A stretch of DNA of 64,000 bases. It comes from Cocos nucifera (lineage: Eukaryota; Streptophyta; Magnoliopsida; Arecales; Arecaceae). Location of the stretch: contig QRFJ01000750.1 in NCBI GenBank assembly GCA_006176705.1, positions 310,001 to 374,000 on the forward strand. The letters are read 5' to 3'. Shown here in pieces: positions 33,260-45,480 of the stretch. Both the position numbers and the translations under genes were made by a program. Positions within the stretch are counted from its first letter, which is position 1, and each line of letters starts with the position of its first letter. Below the pieces are notes generated by a model. It had not been told where the DNA came from and ran no database searches. It was given only the letters and a program-made list of their open reading frames with translations.

Positions 33260-33450
33260 CATCATCAATGCTATCTGTGGGGGGCTTAGTACTTCGACAA
33301 GCTGCCATCTCTCAGTCTCAGAGCCAGAGGAAGCTTGTCCCGAATTGGAAAGGCTCATATGAAATAGAGAAGGTCGTCCGGTCCGAAACTTATCACCTAA
33401 AGGAGCTCGGAGAAAGAACGCTCCCATGACCTCGAAATTCAAAAAATCTG
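33260..33450 (+). pseudogene. Gypsy-2 integrase C-terminal tail
   Basis: A plus-strand frame reads LVPNWKGSYEIEKVVRSETY and HLKELGERTLP, the standard end of gypsy polyproteins (the chromo-like or SH3-like tail binding DNA). It follows the gag C-terminus after a few tens of bases, showing that most of pol was deleted. Confidence 0.85.
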
Positions 33451-33559
33451 AGGATGTACTACCAGTAATTTTTCTTCAATAAAACTCTTTCATTTTAATA
33501 TTATTATTTTTTGGTGCAACAACTATGTGATGATAGAAAAGAAGTAATCAATAGTGGCT

Positions 33560-34790
33560 GTATTAGGAACAGGAGGAGAACCTCGTCCTAACATAAGCAA
33601 ACCAAAGTCCTTCAACCTCGGCTGGAGATAAGATCTTCTTCGAGTTTCAACATCGACATCAATAGGGGATAAGATCTTCTTCAACCTCGGCTGGAGATAA
33701 GATCTCCCTCGAGCTTCAACATCTGCGTCAATAGGAGATAAGATCTCCTTCAACCTCAGCTAGAGATAAGATCTCCTCCGAGCTTCTACGTCAACAGGAG
33801 ATAAGATCTTCTTCAACCTTGACTGGAGATAAGATTCTCCCTGAGCTTTAACATCGACGTTAATAGGAGATAAGATCTTCTTCAACCTCAGCTTGAGATA
33901 AGATCTCCTCCGAGCTTCTATGTCAACAGAAGATAAGATCTCCTTCAACCTCGGCTGGAGATAAGATCTTCCCCAAGCTTCTACGTCAACAGAAGATAAG
34001 ATCTCCTTCAACCTCAGTTGGAGATAAGATCTCTCTCGAGCTTCAATGTCTACATCAACAGGAGATAAGATCTCATTCAACCTCGGCTGGAGATAAGATC
34101 TTCTTCGAGCTTCAACGTCAACATCAATAGGAGATAAGATCTTCTTCAACCTCGATTAAAGATAAGATCTCCCCCGAGCTTCTACGTAAATAGGAGATAA
34201 GATCTCCTTCAACCTCGGCTGGAGATAAAATCTCTTTCGAGCTTCAACATCGATGTCAATAGGAGATAAAATCTCCTTCAATCTCGACTGGAGATAAGAT
34301 TTCCCTCGAGCTTCTACGTCAATAGAAGATAAGATCTCCTTCAACCTTGGCTGGAGATAAGATCTTTTTTGAGCTTCTACGTCGACGTCAATAGGAGATA
34401 AGATCTCCTTCAACCTCGGCTGGAGATAAGATCTCTCCTGAGTTTCTACATCAATAGGAAATAAGATCTCCTTCAACCTCGATTGGAGATAAGATCTTCT
34501 TCGAGCTTCTACATCAATAGGAGATAAGATCTCCTTCAACCTCAGCCGGAGACAAGATCTTTCCTGAGCTTCGACTTCAACGTCAACCTCGGTTGGAGAT
34601 AAGATCTTTTCCGAGCTTGAACTTCAATATCAACCTCGACTGGAGATAAGATCTCTTCCGAGCTTCAACGTCTACGTTAACAAGAGATAAAATCTCCTTC
34701 AACCTCGACTGAAGATAAGGTTTTCTCCGAGCTTCAACTTCAATTTCGGCTGGAGATAAGATCTCCCCCGAGCTTCAACCTGAATTGATG
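33560..34790. repeat. Tandem array of 63/69-bp units in gypsy-2
   Basis: About 18 units of GGAGATAAGATCTCCTTC plus AACCTCGGCTGG and a CGAGCTTC...GTC segment. Two unit lengths alternate, 63 and 69 bp, differing by two codons. Read on the minus strand, all units are in one frame from 34539 to 33523 with only two stops (between 33753 and 33760, and between 34149 and 34156), giving repeats of KEILSPIDVDVEARGRSYLQ. That frame is antisense to the element. I do not call it a gene. Confidence 0.93.
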
Positions 34791-34873
34791 CAGAGCCCAA
34801 AAAAAAACTTCGACAGTCGCCTTTTTTGTACTCCCATCCTTTGAATTTCAAACTCGAAAGTGGGGGAAGCTAT

Positions 34874-36416
34874 TATTGGGGATAAACTCCACTCCCGTCG
34901 AAGTCTAGCTTGATGCTTAGCCTAATGCAACTGATAATCATGGAAGAGCTTCGAATTCTTCTCCAGTGATCGGACCCCAGTCGAACACCTCCAGCGGTCA
35001 AACCTTAGTCGAACTCCTTCAGTCGATCGAACTCTTCCAAAACTTTTTCTTCAGTCGGTCTCCTCAGGAGCCAAACTCCTTTCGGACTCCTTCTTCAGTT
35101 AGATTCTTCTAGGAGCCAAATTTCTTCTAGATTTCTCCTTCAGTCGGATTCCTCCAGGAGCCAAACTACTTCTTCAGTCGGATTTCTACAGGAGCCAAAC
35201 TTCTTCCAGACTTTTTCTTCAGTCGGACTTCTCCAAGAGCCAAACTTCTTTCAGATTTCTCCTTCAGTTGGATGCCTACAGGAGCCAAACTCCTTCTGTA
35301 TCTCTCCTACAGTCGAATTTTTATAGGAGCCAAACTTCTTTCGGACTCCTCTTTCAGTTGGATCCCTTCAGGAGTCGAACTTCTTTTAAATTTTTTCTTC
35401 AATCAAGTTCTATCAAGAGCCAAACTCCTTTCGGACTCCTTCTTCAGTTGGATTCCTCTAGGAGCCAAACTTCTTTGAATTCTTCTTCAGTCAAGTTCCT
35501 TCAGGAGCCGAACTTCTTTCGAATTTTCTCTTCAGTCGGACTCCTGTAGGAGCCGAACTTCTTCCAAATTTCTTTTTCAGTCGAATTCCTCCAGAAGTCG
35601 AACTCCTTCTAGACTTCTTCTTTAATCGGATTCCTTCAGGAGCCGAACTCTTTTCGGACTTCTCCTTCGATCAAACTTCTTCCAAATTTTTCCTTCAATC
35701 GGATTCCTTCAGGAGCCGAACTTCTTTCGAACTTCTCCTTCAGTCGAATTTCTCCAACGGATTGCTTTCAAATTTTAGCTAGCATTTCTTTTGGATGATT
35801 TCCTCTAGTCATATCTCCTTTAGAAGTTCGAACTCCTCTGAAATTGATGTATGTCAAAGCTCTTCACCGATCGATGCCTGCTTTCTCCGAATTTTGATTA
35901 TTGAATCTCAATGAAGATCACTATCAGTCTGACGATACCTCTTTCTCTTCATATCGAACCCCATGTGGCCCCGAGCAGCTCAGTATCAGATAGCTACGAC
36001 TGCCGCCATTAGTCTGCTGCAGGCGATGCCCCTCTCACACGATCCTGAGTGGCCAGATACTAAATGGTTACGACTATCACTGTCAGTCTGCTGTAGGTGG
36101 TGCCCCTCTCATGCGGTTCCGAGCGGTCAGCTACCAAACAGCTATGACTGTCACTATCAGCTTCAGGCTCCATCTACAAAAGGGATCCTCCAGATACATT
36201 TTCTCTAAGCTCTCTTCTCCTTTCTGAAATTCTACTAAACTATTTTTCTAAGCACTCCATTTCTGTTGGCCAGAAGAGTTGACTTGATCATCGAAGGATC
36301 CTGCCAGAGCCACCACCACCGATTTTGGATGAAACTTTATTTTACAGATCACCGACGGTGACCTTTTCCTCCTCAACTTCAGCTCGATCCGACATCGATC
36401 AGATTCTACACCAACA
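34874..36416 (+). repeat. 3' LTR of gypsy-2
   Basis: Full-length partner of 30499-32043, ending CACCAACA. Its first bases are TATTGG, one change from TGTTGG. The 45-bp minisatellite lies at about 35000-35760. Confidence 0.93.
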
Positions 36417-36421
36417 CATGT

Positions 36422-37730
36422 GAATGCCTCCTATATGCAAGAAATGAAAAAATAGATGATAAATGAGAGGTACTAGAAGTTGGTTGTGAAGATGATGTGG
36501 ATTATCTAGATCCATGAATCTTTTCATCATATAATGTAAAAATATCATTAAGTAGCTGAGTTACCTTAGCTTTAGATTCTTCAGAATCATAATTCATATA
36601 TCTACTAATTTCATCAAGTAAAATATGTATGCCACTTAATTTGATCCATGGATCAAATACATCATCTAAGTTATGCATGGGACATACCATATTCCAATAG
36701 TGATTTTATTTTTTTTTATTTCATAAATAATAGGCATTAAAACATCATCATATCTATATTATACAAATTGACCATAAATTATATATGCTTATTATAAAAA
36801 TATATAAAAGGTTAGAAAATAAATACTAGAAAGAATATTTGTAGCATTATAAAAACTAACTAAAAAGTCTTCTAAATTTTTTTTTTTCGATCATTTTCAA
36901 TCAAAATAAATCCTAATTCATGCTCATTTATATATGCATTTAATAAATTTTTGTATGGATATGCATCATGAATCATTGTATATATAGAGTTCCAACGGAT
37001 AAATATGTCAAGTTTAAATTTTTTAAAATATTTATCATGATCTAGACATAATTATTTAAATTCTTATAATCATGCTTTTGAAGCATAAATATAAGATACT
37101 GTATTCCTAATTTTTATAATTATATCTTAAACCATACCCATTTCAACTTGAACAGAAAGATTCAAAATATGATATGTACATCTAATATGAAATAATTTTT
37201 CATTAACAATGGGATGAAAAGAGTCTTTCAATAATTAGATAGCTATATTATTATTAGATGTATTATCAAATGTAACAGACATAATTTTGTTACTGACACC
37301 ATATACAGCTGTAATTTGATAAATAGCATTGAAAATTTATTGGCCAGAATGAGGATAATCAAAAAAATAAAAAACATGAATATGCTTATTTAATTATCAA
37401 TTATTATCTATATAATGAGCAGTGATAGAAATAAAATACATACTACCTACAGATGCAGTCCATATATCAGAAGTTAATGATATTTTTGTATTTAAAGCAG
37501 AAAGAGTATCGATTAAATTATCCTTCATTGCTAAATAATTTATCATAGCTATCCTTCTAAATGTACGTCTACTGGTTCTTCTATAAGTAGGTTGTAAAGC
37601 TAATTGAACATACTCTTCAAAATTAAAAGATTTACATAAGCTAAAGAATAATTCATCTCTAACTATCCATTTTACAAGTGCCTTTTTTTGATTTTTATGA
37701 TTATAAGCAAAAGATCCAACAATAGTATCC
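36422..37730 (-). pseudogene. hAT transposase core (decayed)
   Basis: Minus-strand pieces, N to C: ISLTSDIWTASVGSMYFIS and TAHYIDNN (about 37400-37490), MSVTFDNTSNNNIAI (about 37240-37290), HIRCTYHILNLSVQVEMG (about 37140-37195), and PWIKLSGIHILLDEI..LYDE (36502-36690). These are the hAT catalytic blocks (Asp in SDIWT and in FDN) and the insertion-domain end. Stops occur throughout. The C-terminal domain continues beyond gypsy-2 at 30108-30365. Confidence 0.88.
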
Positions 37731-37739
37731 CCTTAGATA

Positions 37740-37930
37740 TTAAGGATACTTTAAAGACAAGAATCACTTATCCTATGAGACTTTTGATGTCTCTTCAAAT
37801 GGTCAGTTCCTCCAGTACTGACATAACTATATAATTTGACATATTTTTTATATTTTATCTTATAGACTCCATCTATCAAAATTCTATCGAAATCATTCTA
37901 CATAGCGCTAGTTCTCTTATGAGAAGAGAA
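37740..37930 (-). pseudogene. hAT BED zinc finger (decayed)
   Basis: The minus strand reads KRTSAM*NDFDRILIDGVYK then KYKKYVKLYSYVSTGGTDHL and KRHQKSH. In the BED finger a conserved Trp precedes the Asp-Phe; here it is a stop. The two zinc-binding Cys are replaced (KYKKY), while the His pair (HLKRHQKSH) survives. It would have bound the transposon ends. Confidence 0.85.
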
Positions 37931-38639
37931 TTCAGCTTTTCCATAAGGAATTTTAGAGGGAGCAAGGAGAGTTTCTTCCTTCTCTGAAATAGGAGAAATA
38001 TTGATATGCCCAATGGCGTCGGCAATACTCTCATCATCATAACTTATAATCTAAACTAAGTAAATACAAAAAAATAAAAATTAACAATTAACCTATAAAA
38101 AAAATTAACTTGTAGAGATATAGAGGAAGAAGAGGTAGAGCGAAGACTGAAGAGTTGAAGAGCTAGAGGAGAAGAGCCGGAACATTGGATAGTCAGATAG
38201 CCGAATGAGCGGAGAGTTGGAGAGCCGGAAGAGAAGGATTAGGCCATTGGAGAGTCGAATAGCCGAAGAGCTAGATTTGTGAAGCTGTCCTTGAACTACG
38301 ACCTCTAAAAGAGAGACGCTTCCTCCTCTTGTATAACACTTGAATTGCTAAACTATAATTGCTACATACTAAATATTGAATGAAAAAGAGAAGAATTGCT
38401 AGAAGAGAGAATAAATAGAAGTAGAGAGATTAGAGAGAGAGAGAGAATTGATTTGATGAATTGATATGGTAAGAATGAAAGAGAAATATCCTATTTATAG
38501 AAGTCATAAAACTTTTATTTTTCAAATTATCCCTCAATCTAGTTATTTTTTGGCTGTTGGAGGGGTCAAAATGATAAAAATAAGAAAACTAGCCATTAAA
38601 ATTCCTTAAAAAATTAAAAGCCATTCTTGGCATGGCTCG

Positions 38640-38825
38640 TTAAGGCTAAAAAAAGGGGGGGCCTGACAGGCCGACGGATCGTGCCAGGCCCGATCCATTA
38701 ATTCTCGGGCCTAGAGCTGTGTCGGGCAGAGGTTTCGGCCTTGCCATGCCGTGTCGGCACGACCCCCAATATTAGCTGGCCCGTTGGGCCTGGGCTTGGG
38801 CCGGGCCAGGCTAGGCACAGCCTGA
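38640..38825. repeat. hAT right end, GGCC-rich
   Basis: Words such as GGGCCGGGCCAGGC and GGCCCGTTGGGCC match the left end (29543-29790) in inverted sense but with many differences. Confidence 0.6.
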
Positions 38826-38831
38826 TGTCCA

Positions 38832-39262
38832 AGTCTATTGATTTGGTGATGTTTAAATCACCTCCAATTAACCAAGATACAGTAAACTCTTTTCTTACAA
38901 TAGCCAATTCTTCAAAGAATGGAACTATCAATAGTTTTTTATTTGGTCCATAGATTATAGTAAAGATAAGGAACATGTTCACTAGCAAACAAAAAAGTTC
39001 CATGGTGAGGGAAAAAATAAAAGACTTTGCACTCTTGAGGGAGAAGAGGTTAGACTTTCAGTCAATCAAAATTTCACTCAAAGAGCCAACTGCATCCAAG
39101 GTACCAACCATCAATTCTCCACCTAACGAATGTAGAAATCTCTATGAAGAGGTAGATATCTTTGATTCTTGTAAAAGCATCATATTATATGAAGAAGAGG
39201 AAACAAGCTCGATCCTAGAGAGATCTCTTCTTAGATTGTTGGGAAAAAGTGCTTCTTTATCC
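38832..39262 (-). mobile_element. LINE-1, endonuclease part
   Basis: The minus strand reads LLQESKISTSS, GTLDAVGSLSEILIDWKS-like sequence, then FTIIYGPNKKLLIVPFFEEL and VSWLIGGDLNITKS. These are blocks of the apurinic-type endonuclease of plant L1 LINEs: the catalytic Glu region QESK, the YGP block and the GGD(F/L)N block. It stops at the hAT right end. The reverse transcriptase fingers and palm that should follow are missing on the far side (29530), so LINE-1 was deleted internally as well. Confidence 0.85.
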
Positions 39263-41480
39263 TCTTAAGCAACCTATAGATAATATTTTACAAACACAAT
39301 TTATAATGGCAAACAATAACCTAATAGAAATAGAAAAATCAAGCAATTAAGAGAACAGAACACCAAACTTTTACATGAAAAAAACCTTCAAGAAAGAGAA
39401 AAACCATAGAACACCAAGTGAAAATCCACTAATCAATAATATGAAGAGTACAAGATGTCCACAATAATAAAATACAAGAGTACAAGAAAAATCTCTATAA
39501 AAAAGTATCAACGAGCTTCCAACTTATAAAGTTTATAGACATGCTCTTAAAGAAAGATATCTCTAACTTTCTGGAAGCACCAAACACTCTTGTAGATGAG
39601 GTCAGTGAAGAAAATCAAGCATTTATGTCTTGAAATTTAATTCAAGAGAACCTTGTATGAAAAACTCTTATGATGTGTAGAAACTCAAAACCCTACCTCT
39701 TTTCTATTTTTCCCTTCCTTTTTTCCTTCTTGTGTAGGCCACCACTTAAGAACATATGCTCTATTAATAAGACCCATGCCCAACACCTACTAGTTTGGTG
39801 TAGGCCACTCCACATGGGGCTAGCCCAAAAAATACAAATAGTAAGCCAAACACAAGTGAACTAGAGCCAGTTATGTTTGAAGTAATAACAAGCCAAACAC
39901 AAGTGAACTAGAGCCTGTTATGTTTGAAGTAATAACATTCATACTATATTGAATGTTCGTTGCATGGAATAATTCTCTGAAGACTACCCTCCCTGTGAGA
40001 CTATGCATACATAGTCTCAAACATAATTTAGAGTAGAGACATCTACGACAACCATGGCTCAAAAAGGTATTCATAGCAATTGAGTGCCAAGAACATTCAA
40101 TCCAAACATTTATTCTAAGTGTTGTACAAAAGAGAATCATTTCCATAATTAGACCATCCCATAATGCAAGCAAACCATAATCCACTAGGACTACTACCAT
40201 AGATATTTAAGGCTACAAGCAAATCAAGCAAATTAATCATCAGCCATACTTTTTGATTGCACAAGAAAGAGATAATCCTACAATCAGATGGTAAACCATA
40301 TCAAGCAGATGATAAGTAATACCAATGGTCTTCACAGATTTTCATGAATTATTAATCCAAATATTCAATCTATCTACAACATAAGACCCAATCATTCCCG
40401 TTGTCATACCAGCAGCCACTATGTGAGTGCCAACACCACAAATAGTCATACCACACATCCATTCCATTGCATTCAAAAGAAAAAGTCACTCCCATTGTCT
40501 GGTAACCAAATAGATCAAGAAGATAAGAGAGTCAAAGCGAGCACCACGAACCTATAATGAGCCAAGCTGGAATGTAAAACGATATACAAAGAGTCCAAAC
40601 ATAAAGAATCTGGGAGTGAGAGAGCAAGGAGAGAAGAAGGCCTATAGCCTCCATATCATCATAGATTAGCCATAACATGAGTCACACTTGGGCCACTACA
40701 GCTGCTGCCTTCGATCTTTTCAAAGCCAAGATGGACTCAACCACTTTTTTTCCTTGATCTTCAGGGAAAGATAAAACCACAAGTTTTGTCCCAATCGATG
40801 AGCAATTGATGAGGCATGGCATTAAGAGGCCAAAGGTAAAGGGGTTGACGAATCTTTCTTCCTTTGTGATGATGGCAAAAGCTTTGCTGTAGACATCTTG
40901 GTTGAAAGAAGTGGCACATCATCATGTTGGGATGAGAAGATCCATATGGGTGTGGCAATATCAAAAGATGAGTGAACTTATTGATGCAAAGTTGAGCTCA
41001 AATCTAGAGCTTGCAAGCTAGGAGAGCAAGTCAACACCAGTTGGGATGAGCATGCTCCTGGTGAAGCCAAGACCAAGCCCATTCGGGACATGCCCCCATC
41101 TGCCCCTTGCGGACTCAAACAGGCAGGAGATCCCCTAGAAGATACCACCAAAGTAGGAGAGAGAGAAGTAACTATTCATGCCTCTACAGGAGAAGAAATT
41201 TGCTAAGACTTCTAAGAAATCAGAGTCCAATGAAAATATTATGATGATAGGTGGTGAGAAAATCAAAAGAGGGTGCTGAAAACTCTCCAAAGATCCATAT
41301 TTTTAAGCCCCAGAATATTAACTACCTAACAACCATTTAAATTCAAATTTGAGCTTACTGAGCCCTGCAATGGGGTTGAGCCCAAATTAGGCACCAGAGC
41401 TCAACTCGGTTCAACCAAAGTTGAGCCCAGCCAAGTGGAATCAAGATGGATTGCGGGAGGAAATGCAATCAAAGTGCAAT
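39263..41480. other. Unassigned spacer between LINE-like relics
   Basis: No gene recognised; frames at 39871-40200 and 40761-40964 lack known motifs. It contains a 47-bp tandem duplication. Confidence 0.4.
39843..39936. repeat. 47-bp tandem duplication
   Basis: 39843-39889 and 39890-39936 are adjacent copies (AAGCCAAACACAAGTGAACT... TTTGAAGTAATAAC) that differ at a single base in GAGCC(A/T)GTT. Such a close match suggests a recent event. Confidence 0.95.
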
Positions 41481-41499
41481 ATAGGGAGAGAGATGTAGA

Positions 41500-43120
41500 A
41501 TAAAATAGAGCATGACGGAGAACTCACTAGATTACAAGATTCCCTGGTCCCACCTTCAGTGAAAGAAAACCAAGGAGTTGAGCCAAGCGATCGCAAGGCG
41601 AGGTTTCTCCAAGCCCTTCAAGCAGAGTAAATGTCAAGGGATCAAAAGACTCGATGATCGGTGCTTTGCCTTTGGAGCAAGGAGGGGTGTCAGAGTCGGC
41701 CTCCGATCCTAGGGCCATGGAGACCTGCCTCCAAGCAAGCCATCAGTTGCCCACCATGATTCGAAGAAGAGGGGATGAAACCGATAGTAGGGCTTTGGGA
41801 CAAAGACTCCTGATTGAGCCCTTGCCAGTAGGAGGCAGAGGATTCACCAAAGAACAGGGGGACTTTCGTCCTTAGGAGTCCAATCCACCTCCTAGTCAAG
41901 GTGAGGAGCACAAATGGCAGGGGAAGGCCTTCCAAAGGTTGCATCTTTGACGATGATAAGGATTCTACATTTAATGTCATCCAAAGTCACCAAATGAAGT
42001 TAGGAATAGCTTTGGGAGATTTACAAAAGGCAAACACCTCATAGAATGAGATATCTCTACCCACAAAACAATGCCACGTAACTCTCTCCAACATTCTGAG
42101 ATCGAAGATGATTCTTTCGACCGACTCCATATTTCTAGCATGGAGAGGCTGACCGTGAAGGTCCAATGGTGCTCGGACCTAAAGCCTAAAGCCTCTTAGG
42201 TGCTCCACTGTCTCTCACTGTCTGTGGGCGAATAGAGAAAAAAAACCGGTGCAGCCTTTCACCTTGGTGGTGGACATGGAACTGACAATTTCTTGATGGG
42301 AAGGCGGCAATGAATGTGTTCTGTTTACTCTTAATCAGATCCCAAGAAAATGAGGGATCAAACTTGAGCAGAGCTATCCTCTCCATGTCAACTGATGGGG
42401 GCCTAGAGCTGTTTTGAGCCAGATAGATTTGGATGACCCCCACATCGGGAAGCTCGTCATAGCAATGCAAGACGTGTTCCTCCATCGAGATGGAGATCGA
42501 AAGACTCTCCGACCTTCCTTGGATGAGCTTTTTTTTTTGCTAGCCTTTGATCGTTGACTGGCACTGCAGGTTCGAGAAGAATGGCCAAACCCACGGTAAA
42601 GAAAATAGATTTGCCTATTCTGGTTGTCCCAACAAAAGTGTTCCACCTCGCGGCATCAGAAGCATGCTTCGAGCTTGAAGGGAGAGAATTTTTTTATTTG
42701 AGGGCTTCTATGATTTTCTCTAGCAGGTAAGAGATTGTTTTTAAACTTTAAAGGGCAAAGGACTAGATGGTGGAATCTTAAACAGATCCATCCATCATTT
42801 GCGAAGGAGAGCAGATAATGTTTGATGAGAAAAACGGTGGAATCTAGCCATGCAGGCAAAGAATCACTGGCCTTTGCTTCCAGCGGCACCACATTAGAAC
42901 CGGTTAAGTTAAGAACACCATTGTCTCCTCCACCATAAATAGCTCTTTTGACTCCATAGGCATCGTAACTTTCTTTGCCACCGCGACTAGCTCTCCTACC
43001 ACCGTGGCCAAAACCCCACATCTTGCAAGGGAAATTCAAAATGGAGAAGCAATCCATTGGGAATCGAAAAGTTCTAAGGGGAAGGTCGAGGGGCTTCATG
43101 TGATTGCCATGGAGCAAACT
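41500..43120 (-). pseudogene. LINE ORF1-like relic with zinc-knuckle remnant
   Basis: In minus frame 42374-42646 the segment QIYFLYRGFGHSSRTCSAS resembles the CCHC knuckle of plant LINE ORF1 proteins (C..CGR.GH....C) with the first Cys pair lost. The frame upstream (42656-43117) is Gly-rich in its middle (GFGHGGRRASRGGKES), and downstream frames (42186-42485, 41527-41980) are Ser/Pro-rich. It may be the ORF1 that goes with the endonuclease at 38832-39262. The assignment is tentative. Confidence 0.4.
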
Positions 43121-45480
43121 TCCTTCAAATTGGCATCGATCTTAAGAGGGAGGTTGGTGGTGTTGAGGCTCTTTAACCCATCCATTCCATTCTTCATGGT
43201 GAGGTTGTCTTTGGAGATAGGGAGGGGCGCAGAGTGCTCCAAGGATGTGAGACTGGTACCCATCACATGGAGAGTCTTGTTATTAAAAATTGTGCACATT
43301 ATTTGCCTGAATTATATAAAATCTATATATCAAAAAATAGATGATTTGAGTGTTCGAGTCTACCAAATTGTATCAAAGAGCGCCTGATTCAAGCTCTAAT
43401 TTTCTAGGCATTCATATACTTGGAAGCATTAGCCTTCCTCGATGCAACAACCATGGCTTCATAAGGTTTCACTATTGTACAATAGATATAGTTTCACTTT
43501 CTGTTATGAATTGGTGCTTTCCTTGATGAGAGGTAGATGTCTACAGATGGGTCAAGTTGATCAATGACTTGATCCTATCTTGATCCAAAAAATTTGTCTC
43601 AAGCGGTTTTTAAAGACCGTTGGTTGGTTTAGGATCAAAAATTGGATCCATTTTAGAAAATGTATCGAGTTTGGATTTAAATTACTCTTTTTTATTAGCC
43701 TGACTCATCTGAACCTAATGAGCCAATAAGTTTGGCTAGGGTCCAAAATCAACGCTCGAAATGTATTGGGTTTGGGTGCTGGTCAAGCATGCCATCATGA
43801 ATGGTTCTATGGGTTGATGAGGGGGAGTCCGAATGAGAATCCTTGTTCTTGCCGCATCCAAAAATAGCTTCAATCTTATTGACTTTGTCTCGGTGTGTTA
43901 ACCAAAACCAATTCCTTTATGTTATTGTTCAAGTCTTCCTTGTGGCTTAAGCATCCAAGATGTTGGGTCTAATTGATCTGGAGGAAGCCAACTTTATTTC
44001 TAAGTTCTAATATGCATGTGTTTTAAGCATAGATTTCCAAGAGTATAATCTCCATGATGTCATCTTAGGGAGCTTCTAAGATTGGATTACGTCCTTTACG
44101 AAATTTTTGGGAACTAACAAATGTTTGCTTCTCTCTCTTTTACCAACTGAATGAAGGATGCAGAAATACTTCATCACTTGACCGAACCTTCACGACTTCC
44201 TAACTCTTCTTGGGTCACTAAACATTCCATTTTTCTTTTTTTTTTTTTTAGTGGTGGTGGCTTCTGGTATTTAGCCCAAACCCAACCAGTCTTCAAGCAC
44301 TAATTAAGAGCATGCATTTTAATCATTGTGGGGTAGGGTTTGGGTTCTATCTTTAATTTTGCGATGTCAACTATTAGACCGCGCACTGGCTACTTCCAGA
44401 TCTATATAGGGGAATGGAGGAAGGAGGTCGGAGAGCTTTAAGATCCATGCAAGATACAATATCTTGAAAGAAGATCAATTATTCTTTCACAAGAAAGATA
44501 CAACCCGATACTAGCATAATAAAGGCAAGCATAGAGTTAAGTGATTGTAACAATAAGTACAGCAAGAAAGAAGAAAACTTATACATATAGTTATGCAGTA
44601 AACGAGTGATATACTATAGACTGGATGGCTTCCTGTATAGTGGAGCACTCCGATAATAGTCTATAAGTTGATTTTATATTTGTTCCTTTTTTTTTTTGTA
44701 ATATTTTATTTTTTAATTTTATAAGATATATTTATACTAGAATGGTATGATCTTTTTATTTTATTTAAAAAAAAATGACGATGCAAAGTTAGTCCTAGCT
44801 AGAGATCAGTCTCTCCAACAACTAAGGCTTGAGAGCTAAAATCACAAGTTCGGCATATGGGATTTTAGACCAACAAATACTTGGTACCTAGTATAGGGAA
44901 ACGCCCAAAAGTTTTGCGGATAACTATGGAAGCCTAACCATTAGGATGGCTCAACTTAGCATAAAGTATAGGGGATGGAGTGCCAATCACCAAAAAGAAA
45001 TCTTGTTAGCCAACCACTCTGTAGCAAAACCAAGCAAATCATATTTGGGAGACGAAGTATATATGCCTCACATAATGGATTTGATCACTTATCCGATAGA
45101 ATCAATCATGTTTCTTATAGATAAAGTAACACAAACTAGAGACCTGCTGATGTTTAAGGATGCCTCAGGATGTTCTTTTATTGTTTAATTTGCCCAACAA
45201 ACATGTGTTTATTATTTCTCATTTCATTTTTCTAAATGATATGTTGAAGGAAGCCTTGGTAGGGCAAGTAAGCTAATTATCCCCAAAGAGCATGCTTAAC
45301 ATAATAATGTGATTTGCCTTTTATTGATCATTTAATTTGATTAAAAACTTTTTAGTTAACAAAAATCTTTCCAATATTATCCTTAAAAATTTTAGTTGGA
45401 AATATGAGCATCTTAAAAAAGAAAAGTGCAACTTGAAATGAAAATCCTAGGATTTCCTCATCAAGCCTATCTATAGGAGG
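43121..45480. other. Unassigned spacer
   Basis: AT-rich DNA without a recognised gene, with a T run at about 44236-44248. The stretch 44390-44515 resembles half of the MITE at 22080-22381. The frame at 44946-45188 has no known motif. Confidence 0.4.
44390..44515. repeat. Half copy of the 22-kb MITE family
   Basis: CTTCCAGATCTATATAGGGG, a GAGGAAGGAGG stretch, CAAGATACAATATC and GATCAATTATTCTTTCACAAG are in the same order as in the right part of 22080-22381. Confidence 0.5.

Larger units (their letters stand above)
30499..36416 (+). mobile_element. Gypsy-2: internally deleted Ty3/gypsy element inside the hAT
   Basis: LTRs at 30499-32043 and 34874-36416 (1545 and 1543 bp) have TGTTGG/CCAACA termini (TATTGG in the right copy) and perfect CATGT duplications outside. 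After the 5' LTR come a TTGGCGCTGGAGGAAG primer site (32048-32063) and gag with an intact start. Protease, reverse transcriptase, both RNase H domains and most of integrase are missing: near 33180-33260 the gag C-terminus jumps to the integrase tail. A tandem array and a polypurine tract (AAAGTGGGGGAAGC, about 34857-34870) precede the 3' LTR. It is a non-autonomous relative of gypsy-1. Confidence 0.95.
29543..38825 (-). mobile_element. hAT DNA transposon (decayed), split by gypsy-2
   Basis: Both ends are rich in GGCC/GCCCGGC words (29543-29790 and 38640-38825) as in many plant hAT elements. On the minus strand the order is a BED zinc finger remnant, the hAT core, then the C-terminal dimerisation domain. 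TGTCCA occurs directly outside both ends (29537-29542 and 38826-38831), so an 8-bp duplication degraded to six matching bases is plausible. Terminal inverted repeats are not exact, so the ends are approximate. Without gypsy-2 and its duplicated CATGT the hAT would be about 3.4 kb. Confidence 0.8.

Noticed and set aside
35268..35549. Open frames in the gypsy-2 3' LTR
   Set aside because: Same 45-bp LTR minisatellite, no independent support.
42186..43387. A host protein-coding gene at 42-43 kb
   Set aside because: Frames are short and overlapping on both strands; the only motif is a damaged zinc knuckle of LINE ORF1 type.
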